Positions 8,464 to 20,680 of a stretch of 64,000 nt of DNA are shown here, piece by piece. The stretch comes from Hemileia vastatrix. Lineage: Eukaryota > Basidiomycota > Pucciniomycetes > Pucciniales > Zaghouaniaceae. Under the pieces are notes generated by a model. It saw only the letters and a program-made list of their open reading frames with translations, had not been told where the DNA came from and searched no databases. Within the stretch, counting starts at the first letter, position 1. The number at the start of each line of letters is the position of its first letter. The position numbers and the translations under genes are program-made. The stretch spans positions 19,427,683 through 19,491,682 of the forward strand of contig JASXTE010000002.1 in assembly GCA_030280995.1 (NCBI GenBank), given 5' to 3'.

Positions 8464-11146
8464 TTTCAGCCTGTATATCCCCAGGACTGAGTAAAAAGTA
8501 CTTATAAGTTATGTTAAACACATGAACTATACATGGGAATAATAATTAATAGTACACAAATAGTATACATAAGTAAATTTATGATAATATACAAAATATG
8601 CCATTATAACACCTTATATACACGCATATATCAACCTTTTATAATTCTTAGGTACTTTATATAAAGTTGGAATATGTTAGGGTAATCTTTAGAACCTTAA
8701 GTATAAGGCTACATAATTTTTAAGTACACTTAAAGCTGTTATTTTCACTGTTTTATGCAAAAAACAAGAAATGCACTTTATTTCACTTAAAAGTTGACTA
8801 TATGTGCCATAAATTTGAGAATATCAAAATTGTTCTTTGACAGATCAATTTGTCTCATTTAGGACTATTTATTTGGCTATTTAAATGCATAAAAATAACT
8901 CTTTCAAATTTGGTGTTTTTTATGCCAGAAATGGCTTCTGTGTACTGGCCACATACTGCCTTCTTTTTCCCATGTGAATAGCTTCATTTTTAGCAAAGTT
9001 AGCTTTTTCACACTATAATTACCACACAATCTATGTCCACTGTGGGGAAACACACTAAAATAGGCAACAGGCGCTTATTTAGTGTCCTATCTTAATTAAT
9101 AATGCATCTACCCTCTTTATATGCACTAATTTCATTAATAACCTCACTCTTGGCGCCTTATTCCACTACCACGCTTATATTTGTCTAAAATTAGTCAAGG
9201 ATTTACCCGTGCAAGCGCCTGCCAAGGACTGCATGTAGTTACCCCACATCTCACACTCTTTTTTGAGTTTTTGGGTGATTTCTCAGTCAATATTGGGTAT
9301 TTTTGAATGGGAATTTCATGTAGTATAATGTCAGGATTAGCCCCATTGTTTCTACAGTTAATCTCCCTTCTTTTTAAGCTGTTATTAACCTTAAAAATTT
9401 CCTCTTTAGTCTTTTATATTAGTGTTTAATAGGCATATTATCGGCCAGAATGTCTAGAAGATTGAAGATATGAATAAGAATAATAGAGGTTAGAAATGGA
9501 AATAATAAGGTAGTAATATAAAATGAAATAAAATAGATATAATTTAAGAGAATAAGACAACAATATAATTGAGATATGACAAAAGTTGTAAGTATTAAAT
9601 TAAATTGCAAATATTATTAATAATAATAAATGTTCAAAAGTGCGTCAGTTTAAAATTAGTATTATAAATATTAAGGCAACCTATAATAATTAATATAGTA
9701 TTTAAATTAGATGTAGTGCACTAATAAAAATAGTAAATAAAGAAATATATTAAAAATATGTTGAATGAGTGTATAGTAAGTAAGTGATGAGCTAACAGAT
9801 GGACTTCTAAAGACCTTTTATAGGCAAGAGGACATTCTGGAGCGTTCCAATAGTATATACAAAAAGGTAAAATAATGTGAAATAATTAATTTAAAAGAAT
9901 CTAATTTAAAAGCATAAAAAATAAATCCGTGAATAAAAAATTATCTTTCCCATTAGTAATCCTTAAAAAAGAATAGAGTTAATATAACAACTAACTACGT
10001 GAGTATAAAAAATATGAGAACTATGAGAAAGAAATCTAAAGAAGGAATACCAATAGCTAGAAAAGTATAATTAAAATAAAAGGAAGTATTTTTATGCTTT
10101 TAAATAAGCTTAACTAAGTATAAGCAATATTAATTTAACTATTTCAAGTAAATGAACTATTAAATTAATTGAACAACTAATTAAGTTAATACAGGAACTT
10201 TTTAACATGAGAATTTGAAGTTAATCATATTAAATTAATGTAGTAATTTTGGTAACAAAATTAGGGGTCACAGAAGAGCCAAATATTGATGGATATTATT
10301 ATATGATAGGTTGTATTTAGTTTAATATAAATGTTTTTATTAAAAATTGTAATTACTGTGTAACTTAAAATTTACACTTATAATATAATTTTAAATAATT
10401 TATTTATACATATAAATCACACCATGATATTATAGAATATTATATTTATTTATGTATTACAATTTATTTAATAATAAAATCATGTTTAATATTTTATTTC
10501 ATTCACAAAACATTTATAATTTTATTTTAAATAATTTTTTGTATTTACATAAAGTTATTCCTTTATAGTAATTTATTATATAAATTACTGGACTCCTGAG
10601 ATAGCCTGGCTGACACATATACTCTCTTTTTATCTTATTCTTTAATTTTTAATGGATTTTCCTTATTAATACAGGATTTTGACGGTTGTTACTCTTCTAA
10701 TCATGTCATGGGTTACTGGGAATCTTGATGGGCATGTCTATTAGTTGTTTGGAGGCTTCATTAACTGTGTATTGGGTGGTACATCAAGGGAATCATTGGG
10801 GAACTCAGTGTGTATAAAAGGAGGAGGTTTTTGGGTCTTGTTTCTACATTCTTTATCATTACAATTTAACCAATATAACCAAATAAATTACAATAAATAT
10901 CAATTAGTACTTTTATAAGACTTTTGAATAGTATCTGAATTATTAAAATCTATTTTTCTACCAACTACAAAGATTGTAAGCCACATATAAAGATAGTGAG
11001 AATTTTATTACTAAGACTGTTATTTTTGATTATATTTTACAATTTGTTGGATTTATTATACAGTATTCATATAGGACCATATAAATCTTCTACACAACTG
11101 ACCATTAAAGCTAGTTCACGTCTTTGTACTTGACCTCAGCCTGACA
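8464..11146 (+). mobile_element. Plus-strand solo LTR (family C), interrupted
   Basis: It begins TTTCAGCCTG (degenerate TGTCAG) and ends CAGCCTGACA, with AAAAA on both sides (8459-8463 and 11147-11151). Copies 2 and 3 have an uninterrupted A run at the empty site. Without the 1177-bp inner insertion it is about 1.5 kb, like the copy at 23652-25162. No internal element sequence remains, so it is a solo LTR. Confidence 0.75.
9439..10615. mobile_element. Solo LTR (family D-like) nested in the family C LTR
   Basis: A 1177-bp AT-rich insertion bounded by TATCGGCC (degenerate TGTCAGCC) and GGCTGACA, with perfect 5-bp duplications CATAT at 9434-9438 and 10616-10620. The empty site is visible in the related LTR near 24632 ('acgcatatactctc'). 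No coding capacity. It is the innermost layer of a three-deep nest (minus LTR, plus LTR, this LTR). Confidence 0.75.
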
Positions 11147-11476
11147 AAAAAAGAGAGTGTATGCATGTAATACATTTAAATAGAAGACTAAAAAGGGAAA
11201 TAATGAGACTAATTCATCTTTAAATCTACTTAAAAATTATGTAGCCTTATATTGAAGGTTCTTAAGATTACTCTAACATATTTCAACTTAGTTTTAAGTA
11301 CATAAGACTTATAAAAGGTGGATATATGTGTGTATATAAGGTGTTTTAATGGCACATATTGTATATGTATACAACTTGTGTACTTTAATTTATTGTTCCC
11401 ATGTATGGTCCCTGTGTTTAACATAATTTATAAGTACTTTTTACTCAGTCCTGGGGATATCCAGGTGGACAGTTTT

Positions 11477-12717
11477 AGCATCAAAATTGTGCATATTCTT
11501 TAAATAAGAAAATATGTTCACTTACTAGTACTTTAAAACTCAAAATCACAAAAATTTTAATACCAGTGAAGTTTATTGTCACTTATTTCATTCAAATTAC
11601 AAATCATCAAAAATCAAACAGGTACATGATTTTATTTTTCCATAGCTAATAACTGATTGAAAGATACAAGTAGTATAACAAGACTAACATCTGGAGGTAT
11701 AATAGAGATAAGGATGAGGAGAAACTATTTAATGGAAGAAACTAATTTCACTTGTTTGTGCAAGAAATTATGGTTGAAAAGAATTCTTTTCTACACTCTT
11801 TTCTTCTAAGTTTAATATAAGGCTAAATGCAAATAATTCTATTAAAAATAATCTACAAAAACATTTTTTTGTTTATAAAGGTAATTTACAATGAGGTAGG
11901 GATAATTTAGGCTGGTGAGAAATTGTAACAATATTCATAAATAGATATTCTACATGATAATGTTACCCATCTAAGACTAATTAAATTTTTCACCCTACTT
12001 TAAAAAAAAGATGAGTTTTATTCTTTTATAAATCATCATTAAGTAAATGAGATGGAATATTTAGTACATAAAAAAGCAAGAGCTCAAAATTTTTCCTTTT
12101 AGTGACTGAATGAACAGTACTGTTGTAAGAAAATTAAAGACTAGGTAATAAGGTGACCCAAGCATGAGGGAATCTCTAATTGTCTTTAAATTATAAACCA
12201 AAATCCTGTTGTTTAACGATCATGTTGTTTTTTGCTTGAATAATTCTCTCAGCCAATCCATCAGTTTGAGGGTGGTGAGCTGTTGAAAATTTTAATTCAC
12301 ACCTACAAATATCCCTTAATGAAATCCAAAATATAGAAACAAAATTTGAATCCCTGTCAGAGATAATTTCTTTTTGAAAACCTGCAGTGTTAAGATAATT
12401 TAAACACCACATAAAGTCCAAATCTTTTGTGGAACCCTATTTATGAGTATGAATAACTTTACACATTTCTATAAATCTGTCTACAATAAGCCAATGGGAA
12501 TAAAATCATTCTTTTCCACATGTGTTTAAACCAGTAAAAAAATACATTTTGATGATTTGTCACAGCTTTTTTGGTTTCTCAATCTATTGCATTAGTCCAG
12601 CTAGCTTTCTGATGATTCTCTTGGATCTCTGGAAAGAATATTAGGATTAAAAAGATAATGTTGCATAATCAGATATATTAATCCATTAACCTGTATTCTT
12701 CAGTCACTGCACAATAT
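11477..12717 (-). pseudogene. Gypsy integrase and 3' region remnant, unit copy 1
   Basis: Minus-strand reading at 12191-12421 gives SDRDSNFVSIFWISL and LKFSTAHHPQTDGLAERII, the second Asp and the Glu blocks of a gypsy integrase DDE core. These are close to SDRDPKFTSEFW and LSTAHHPQTDGLAERM in the element at 25209. Frame breaks occur on both sides. The part to about 12000 is AT-rich 3' sequence of the same old element. About 1.4 kb that includes the chromodomain is missing here but present in copy 2 (34075-35500). Confidence 0.7.
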
Positions 12718-12950
12718 GGGGGGTGGACTTGTTAGCAAGTCCGCAACCTTGGACTCAAATTCACCATAGATTTAACACATGTTAAGCTATTGAAAAAGGA
12801 ACCATAAAATCAGGGATGAAAAACACTCAACAGAACAGTTTTAGGTGGGTGTTCAAGTAGAGTTCAGTATGGGTTCAGTATGAGTTCAGTCTGTGTTCAA
12901 TCTGTGTTCTTTCTGAGTTCATTTTGGGGAATTTCTAGTAAGTCTACCCC
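12718..12950. mobile_element. Small MITE with palindromic terminal repeats, copy 1
   Basis: About 234 bp beginning GGGGGTGGACTTG and ending AAGTCTACCCC. Each terminus holds its own palindrome (GGACTTGTTAGCAAGTCC at the left). The interior has short tandem variants of 'gttcagtatg'. Intact copies at 36215-36448 and 46786-47020 are flanked by TAT and interrupt integrase/RNase H sequence. The right flank here is deleted straight into an LTR. Confidence 0.65.
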
Positions 12951-13518
12951 TTTCCAAGCCCCCAATAACATCCTCAAGTATCCATATTAACCCAGTAATC
13001 ATATCTCAACACATAAATCTGTGAAATTCCATCCAAGGAAGCAGATTAAGTTGTCCAAACTGGATATATGTGCCTGAAATAGGTGTATATGCTTGTGTAG
13101 GCGTTGTGAGTCTGCTGAATACGTCAATATGACATAAAATAAGCAGAAAAAGAAATCTTATAGGCTATTAAGAGATTAAAACTCACTTATAGACCTAAAT
13201 ATACATAATATAACTACATATTTCACTGAATATGAGTTTTATGTATACATATAAGCTTATGTATGTCTATAATTACTTAATATCACTTAAAATAAGTATA
13301 TTATGACTCCATTAACACCTTAATAATTATTATTAGGTTATAGATTAGCTAATTAAACTACTATAAGTCAAATAATAGTGTAATAATTATATATATATGT
13401 ATGATAACCATATATATAAGTAATTTATCCTTATTTTTAAGTTATAGGCCTAATGTAATTAAGGTTATCTTATTTTAAACATAAGAATTAATCAGTCTTG
13501 GAGATAACTAGGCTGACA
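12951..13518 (-). mobile_element. Truncated minus-strand solo LTR (family B)
   Basis: The right part of an LTR whose full copies are at 36953-38130 and 47525-48702. It ends GGCTGACA followed by the AAACA target duplication (13519-13523). Its left half, together with the neighbouring RNase H sequence, is lost in a deletion of about 1.1 kb relative to copies 2 and 3. Confidence 0.7.
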
Positions 13519-14470
13519 AAACATTTGCCTATTTGAGGATTTCATGTTCAATAATTATTTAACAGCACTACAATCAGTGGCCAATTCAAATTCTTGGTCT
13601 TCAATAAAATAGTGTAATTAATCTAAAGCCCAAACAACTGAGAAACAACCCAGTTGAGTTTATCCATATTAGATTTACCCATTTTTCAAGATTCATGAAA
13701 TATAGTGAATTACTAACTCAGAATCTTTATTACTCATGATATGTTTCTTGTGAGTGCAAATTTATTGTCCATAGTAGCTACACATAAACAGAAAACATTT
13801 TATTTCTATAAAATATTAGGGAAATATAATTTATGAATAGCAGGTACTTTGTTCTGGTAAAAAAATACTTTTAATCATGAGACAACTTGGCCCAATACAT
13901 TCAAAGAATGATAACTAAATTTTTATTTCCTCAAGAAAAGATTCATATTGAATTCATTCATTTTTTTGAGTACTTTACTCTGGTGATAAAAATGATCTTC
14001 AAAGGTTTTAGAAGAAATAATGATGTCATCAATGTACAACATCATTCATCATTTTATTATTTCTTTATTTAATGTTTTATCCATTACCTTTGGAAATACA
14101 GATGGAGCATTATTAGGTCCATGTCACCAAAAAAACATACACACTTATCCAAGGGAGCTCAAGGGGAACTAAGAGTTGGGTTTAAGAAAGATATATCTTC
14201 TTCAAGTGTTAGAGGCATTGTTAATAAAGAAAGAGTTCTATAATTCTAAGCTTTAGACACAATTTTGAGATAGGTTGCTTCTCCTATCAAAAACTAGTTT
14301 AAGAAAGAAGTGCCTGCCACTCTAATTTTAAAGACTGTGTAAAATTTTTGTAAGTGTGCTAATGGAGAAATGAATAGTAGAGATAATTTACTATAAGAGT
14401 CTCTTAAAAAAAGAATTAATATATATAAAATATAAGTAATCTACTGAAGGTTAAATCTATTCTCAGTAAG
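13519..14470 (-). pseudogene. Gypsy RNase H and RT remnant, between copies 1 and 2
   Basis: Minus-strand translation from 13519 rightward gives TDCSAVK, FLEDQEFELATD, VVWALDKLHYFLED and IHYISRIL (RNase H), then LYIDDIIISSKTF near 14010-14050 (RT palm) and an NAPSAF-like block. These match the RNase H/RT of the element at 25209-34017 in the same order. It contains numerous stops. A solo LTR splits the RNase H exactly after the HMF codons. Confidence 0.75.
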
Positions 14471-17413
14471 CACTAGTATTGTCAACACTCCCACTCTGAA
14501 GTGCTCTCTCTAATACTATCCTTACTGTTACAATAAAATAACTCTACAGTTCTACTTCTGGATATGTACACTTGCTATGCACACAAAAATAAAAAAAAAT
14601 CAATGTTTCTTTTATTTTAATATAATACTCTTATATTAACACAAATCTTTTCTAATCTAACTACTCCACACACTTTTTCAAGGAGTAAGTTCTGTTTTAT
14701 ATATACACTGTATGTCTAGTGCCCTTTCCCTATGCCTTCTTCCCCTACTGGATTTCCTACATAAGTTTAAAACTAATCCAGATGCATCAAATAATAATCT
14801 ATCTATCACAGTAATCTAAGTACAGCATTTATATGAGACCATACTAATAGTGTTTTGAACTATGAAGACAATAATCTACTATTAGTGCCTTACACTACAT
14901 TTTTATTTACAAACCCTACACTTCCTGACATAATTTGCTTCAAGATAAGTACTGTACCACTTTTCATATTTATTATGGAAATGCATGCTGCCATATGAGT
15001 ATCCACTAACTGTGAAACCTCCACCCTAAGTAAGTAACCTCCCTTATTTAGATTCTTACTTGTATTTGCTTTATCATTGAGCTCTGTTTATTTAAATTTC
15101 CCCATAATCACCTGTTTTTCTAGCACCATGTTAAAGCCTCCCTACAGGTTCCTATTAGCTATGGGATTTTTGTAGCCCACATTTAAATGCTGCCATGTTT
15201 ATCTAAGTGTGAAACCTATACCCTTTCTTAAGGCTTCCTTTAAAATCTATATTATGCCTTTAGAGCTTTCCATATTTTCTTCAAATACATACCATACTCT
15301 TGGCCTATAGTCTAGTATACAGTTCATTCTAATTTTTTGCTTGCCTCAGTCTATATTTCCATACTGAACTAAAATACTGTGAATGGGGAGTGAACTTTTT
15401 CTACTCTTCTATAAACCCCTTTGTTGCGCTCACAACCATCCTTCATAGTAACCCCTTTGTTGCACTTACTACAAATTTTGAAATTGCTGTGTTACTGCAA
15501 GATGTGTACCACAGTGTCCTTTGAAGAGGCTTCTCAAATAGAATAATGATTTTTGATAAACAAGTTTGATATGTACTTAGTAAAGTGAAGTAAATAATTT
15601 CAAACTATAAAATATCTTGGAGAGGTTGGGTTGGAGCTTAGTAAGAATATCCACAATAAAAGGTTTAAAGTAAAAATTATTCTACTAAGAAATGGAAGAG
15701 TAAATCATATGATAATGAAATTCTAAGAAGTAACTAGTATTAGTGAGTCTGGTTTTGTATCTGTAATACACCCAAGCTATTACCTTTTTGCATTACTGCC
15801 CATCCTTACACTTATTCATCTGTTAATTTAGAGCACTAGCTTGCATAGTTAATAAGTATTATGATCGAAAAAATAAACCCTTTGCAGTTGGAGTAAAAAA
15901 AAGAAGAGAAAAACATAATGATGATTGAAGTTACTCAACTAGCCCCTTTCAAACACACAATTATTGCTATTGATTTAGATGGTGCAGTTGATATTAATAA
16001 ACAGTTTTAAATGCATAACTATTTAAAAGTTTCTTCAAGACCACTTACTGCACTTTGAATAGGGCATTTGTCACACATTGTGTGACAGATGACCAGGCAG
16101 AATAAAAGAGAGCTCCATTTTTCATAGGAACTGTAATTTATTCATTATCACACCTTTCACCTTTCAATTTACCTTTAATTTTAATTATTCTATTTTTAAA
16201 ACATATTTATTATTCAATATGAAGACCCTTCCCCATACACCTATTCACACAATGCATGATGGGTTCATGCAAACATACAAGTTTCACAATTCATCTTTTT
16301 AATGTATCAATCAACAATTGTATTGTGTCAAAAGCATGGCCACCAAAGTTCCAATGAAGAAGATTTAATTTTTCAATGGATACAGGTCAAGTGTGATTTC
16401 ATGATTTTTAATTGTCACCAGAAAACCTACACACTCAGTTGAGGGAGCTCAAGGGGAAGTAAAAGTTGGAGTTAAGAATGATATTTCTTCTTTAAGGGTT
16501 AGATATGTCTGTTAAGGAGACTTCTCAGTCTAGAATAATGAGTTTCAAGGAACAAGTTTAATCATTCCTTAGTAAAGTGAACGAACTAGTGTAAAACTAA
16601 TGAATATCTCTTAGAGGTTGGGTTGGAACATAGTAAGAATATCTGCAATAAATGTTTAAAGGCAAAAGGAGGCTAATAAGAAATGATAGAATAAAACATA
16701 TCATCATTTAATTCATCAAAAAAACTAATACAAGTTTGCACCTGTTTTATATCTGTAATACACCTAAGCTAAGAGCTCCTTGCATTACCACCCATCACTA
16801 AACTAATTCATCTGTTAATTTAGACTACTTCTCTTGCCTAATTAAGAACTATGTATGAGCCATACAAAAGACCCTTTCTGGTTGAACCAAAGGAGAACAA
16901 GAGAAAGAAAAAGAGTTATGACTGAAGTAACTTGACTAGCCCCGTTTTAAACACACAATCATTAATCTAGATTTAACTGGTAAATTCCAGGTTGAGATGA
17001 AATTTTATATGCATTAATCTGGAAAATTTTTGTTGAGGCTCTTTTCTGCACTTTGAATAAGTAATGTGTCATGTTTTGTGTTCCAGATGCCTGGGGGGGG
17101 AATAAAAGTAAGATCTGAGGAGTAACTGAGCTCTAAATTATTTCTTCCCACACTTTCCACTATTCAATTAAACTTTAATTTTCTTCTCCCTATTTTTGAA
17201 ACTTATTTATTATTCAATATGATGACCCCACTCCCCACTCCTCCTCACCTAATGCATGATGGGTTCAGGCAAACACAAATTTCACATTCTGTGTTTTGAA
17301 TGTGTCAATCAAAAATGGTATTGTGTCCAAAGTATGGCCACCAAATTTCCAAAGAAGAAGTGTACATTTTTTTGATGGTGATGGTTCAAGTGCATAGGTC
17401 AAACAGTGACAGT
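14471..17413 (+). repeat. Decayed A-like gypsy LTR with internal ~1 kb duplication, unit copy 2
   Basis: It ends in GTGACA at 17413, followed by 'gtataatttaatt', the same ending and leader as the younger element at 53212. Two diverged, tandem 1-kb segments are seen, each with 'ggttgggttgga', 'gaataaaag', 'attcaatatga' and 'gcatgatgggttca'; they cover about 15525-16500 and 16515-17413. Copy 4 shares this arrangement. Copies 1 and 3 have lost the second segment. Confidence 0.6.
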
Positions 17414-17476
17414 ATAATTTAATTGTCCATAGTTCTTATTCATCATACGACTACATTTTCAGGTTCCAACTTCAAA

Positions 17477-18528
17477 ATGACCCCTGTTCAACACACTCCT
17501 CCTGCTAGTGCCATAATTAAAAGACTGTGTGCTAGATGACCCTCAATGGCCCAATCAGAGGCTCCACCTCTGACTAGAGAACACTCTCTCAAACTGTTAT
17601 ATATTTTGGAGAGAGCACAAAAGCAGCTTCCTTTGAAAATCAACTAAGGAACAGTTTAAATTAATTAGAAACAAATTCCTCAGATGAAGAAGACAAGGAT
17701 ACAATTATGGAAGATGCAAGATATAACCCTTGACAACTGAGAGCTAAAACCAACCAATCTAATCTTGGTCATTAAATGAAACCATGGAAGACTTCATGAG
17801 AATGTTTATGAAGGTGGTGTCACAACCAGCTGCTGATGGAGTTAAATTCAAAACTTTTTATATGAAGCCTCCAGTGAAATTTGATGAAGAACACCCTGAA
17901 AAACCTTGCCCATTCTTACAGACATACAAATTGTGATTCCACAAAAATCCCTGAAATTTTAGTATGGATTGTGAAAAAGTCATTTACGCTTCATTGTACT
18001 TGACTAGTAAAGCCTCAAGGTGTGTTAAACCTTATCTACTAATGCATGGATCTACAGATAGAGAAATTCTCATTAATAATTGGTCAAAACTATAAGATAA
18101 ACTATTTATCCTTTCTGGAAATCCACATGAAACCAATAATGCAATAATTGAGTTAGATCTCCTTAAAATGAAGGATAATGGACAAGCTTCAGATTATATT
18201 TCTAGATTTTAAGCCGTCCAATCTTGAGTATTGTGGGATGACACTGTGCTTAAATACCACTTTAAGAATGGGTTACCAGCACAAATTGTCAATCAATTAA
18301 ATTTTCACAGTCAAAAATTGTAAACTTTCACCAATGTTATGCATCAGATGCTAGAATTAAATAGCCTTTACCACAGGAGAAATCAACAGTAAAGACACTT
18401 AGATAGAACTTTGCATGGCTTTATGCACATGAATGCATCTAACCCAAGTCACACCCATACATCCACAAGCCATTTGATTCAAAATAAATAAGGCTAAAAG
18501 AAACCATCAACTTCAAAGGATTGAAGCT
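17477..18528 (+). pseudogene. Gag remnant of A-like gypsy, unit copy 2 (most complete)
   Basis: It starts at ATG 17477 (MTPVQHTPPA), matching the start of the younger gag at 53284 (MAPVQRTPPT). It continues through EDFMRMFMKVV, VKFKTFYMKPPVKFDEEHPEK, the LINNWSK and YHFKNGLPAQIVNQLNFHSQK blocks, and a Ser/Lys-rich tail near 18440-18520. Many stops and frame changes make it non-functional. Its 3' end runs directly into the sequence upstream of the repeated two-exon gene. Confidence 0.8.
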
Positions 18529-18932
18529 CACCCCTTGTCACTATATACTTTTACATGCAATGCTTTTGATGATTTTATATAATTTTTATTGATTACTGTC
18601 ATGCAATGTGTTATGATTTTTACTTCAATCACCATTAATCACACACTTGCAAATTGTCATATTTGAAAAAAATGAAGTTTATTGGTGGGCATTCTTTACA
18701 TGCTAAATTTTATGATGCATCCCTGAATTTATAATTTTTTTTCTCATTGAACAGTCCTAATCTTTGAATAGTCTCTCCCCCCCCTCCCCCCCTTCACAAT
18801 ATTAAAATGTCATGATATGCTAAAAATATCCAAGTATATATTTCTGAGGGAAGAATCTAATTTATTTACATTTTGAAAAATAAGAGAATAAATTTGACAG
18901 GTATATTGGTTATGTGCATTCAACATTGAAAG

Positions 18933-19568
18933 TTTGGGTAAAATTGCACGTGCGTGACCTAACCACGCGACTTATGGATGAGACGCGTCTTTAATTGTTA
19001 TTCTTGGTGAACAATATCAACGCGAAGAACTCGGTGTGAAATAAAGTAGCATAACAACATTGCATATTCTTAATCAGTTAGCGGTAATTCTGAAGTTCAG
19101 AGGGGTGGCGGGTTAGTGTGAGAATGAAACAAAGAAACATTTTCATAATCGTAGTTAACGGTTACTCAATCAAGCGGCCAAATTAATTGCATATCATTAA
19201 TGAATGTAATGATTATCAAGGCTTATCTGTATTTTCCACATCCGTTGCACTAACGGGATTAGCCAAATGATATATTGTCCAGTATCTATGATGGTTATTG
19301 CATAGCAAAATATTGCATATGGCTGAAAACAAAGGCCTGCAACCGTCATAAATGAAAAACGCCCGTATCTTAAGTGATATTTAAGAGAGCTGAAAATGGA
19401 GAAGGCTGTAAATATTGGTGGTGGCTCACCACTTTGGAATGGATATAAAATCAAGAGCACTTTGATACCGTTTATTCTCCTCACACCTCAATCTCATCCC
19501 TGATTTCAGAAAATCTCCTTTTCTAAATCCAATTTTTTCTTGATTATCATAAAACTACTCTTTATAAA
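18933..19568 (+). promoter_or_regulatory. Promoter region, gene copy 2
   Basis: Nearly identical to 4500-5135: CACGTG at 18947, ACGCGT at 18983, TATAAAA at 19444, then a CT-rich leader to the ATG at 19569. The only clear change from copy 1 is 'gatttataag' to 'gatatttaag' near 19375. Confidence 0.55.
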
Positions 19569-20680
19569 ATGTTTCCATACATTTTCCAATCCCAATCCAC
19601 CTCAAAAAAAACCAATGGTTCAAAGATAAATACCTGGAAGATTAGGGTTAAGACAACCCCTTCGATCTCCAACTTAGATAACTTCCACGCTGTTGGAAGC
19701 TGTCCTGTCTTGCGTATTTCAGAGTACTGTCTAATTCACCGGCTCAAGAAGCTAAACAGTCGCCAGCCAAATGAAAGTGATGAAGAGGATGATAATAAAA
19801 CGCAGACGCATAATGGGAACCAAAAAGTGTCCTTGCACCTGGCAAGAGGCCCCCAGAACCACAACCTAAACACCGAAAAACTCTCATTCAGAGAAACTAT
19901 AGGTCAATTTTTGGATATGGATGTATGTTTTTATTCCTCCCATTTCAATCAACATTTACCCACTTATTGTTTGATTTCAAATTCTAATCATCATGTATCA
20001 CTTTCTGAATTTTTTAGTTATCTCCCCAAATATCATACCAAAAAAACCAAAAAGTGCAACAATTCTGGCCTGCAACTGTGGCCATGCATGTGCTTATGAA
20101 CCCTAGAATAGCTAAGAGAAAAATTCATTCGAGATCAGAAAGACAAAACACAGCTTTAGTTTCTTCTGCACATTCTATAATTGAGCGAAAAGCATCATCA
20201 GTTGTACCTCCGATTCAGTGTACCCGCTTGCTAGTTAGTTTTGGATGCAGAAAGCAATCAGGTCTGTCCTCTCAAAAGATAAAACCAACGACATCTTTGG
20301 AAGACTTGTTGCACTCTCATGTCTATCAAAATGTTGTTACAAAACCTCAATTTTGTCGTTCCGCCATGTCATCCCAATTTTCCAGCGCGACACCCTCTTT
20401 GTCGCATGCTTCACAATCAACCAAAGGAGCCTCGACTGATTCTCTCTTCACCGGACAAACCCATAGCTCCGTGGAAGACCTACTTATTCCAGATGAAGAC
20501 GCACTCTCTGATGTCAGCCTTATATCTACAAAGGCATTACCTGATGATTGGAAGGAGGAGAAAAATGCGAATGTATGCAACGATGGTGTCGTCACATACA
20601 CTCCCTTCAATAAAACAGTTGTTCTTAGAACTTATCCTGAATCCTCATTTGTCCATTTTTCACTTGAAGATTTACTATAG
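19569..20680 (+). CDS. Two-exon gene of unknown function, copy 2
   Basis: Exons 19569-19922 and 20018-20680 with the same 95-nt intron (19923-20017), giving 338 residues. Relative to copy 1 I see the replacements M68N, G70S, L81H, P190L and T328S and a few silent changes; intron, start and stop are unchanged. The three S-(L/V)-E-D-L-L motifs and the basic patch are intact. AATAAA lies at 20698-20703. No stop codon has appeared, although the gag remnant just upstream is destroyed. Function is unknown, and a role in element maintenance or a selfish property would be speculation. Confidence 0.7.

Larger units (their letters stand above)
7925..11471 (-). mobile_element. Minus-strand solo LTR (family C, short form), interrupted
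   Basis: On the plus strand it runs from TGTCAGGCTG to a degenerate GTGGACA. It is flanked by GTTTT target duplications (7920-7924 and 11472-11476). The uninterrupted copies at 22359-23209 and 44688-45539 are about 851 bp. Here a plus-strand solo LTR (8464-11146) splits it. Its sequence is the reverse complement of the family C LTR at 23652-25162, lacking about 660 bp of the middle. Open frames inside are fortuitous. Confidence 0.75.

Noticed and set aside
14471..17220. A full pair of tandem LTRs flanking a lost element
   Set aside because: The two ~1-kb segments are too diverged and lack clear TG/CA ends at their junction; an internal duplication within one LTR/leader explains them better.
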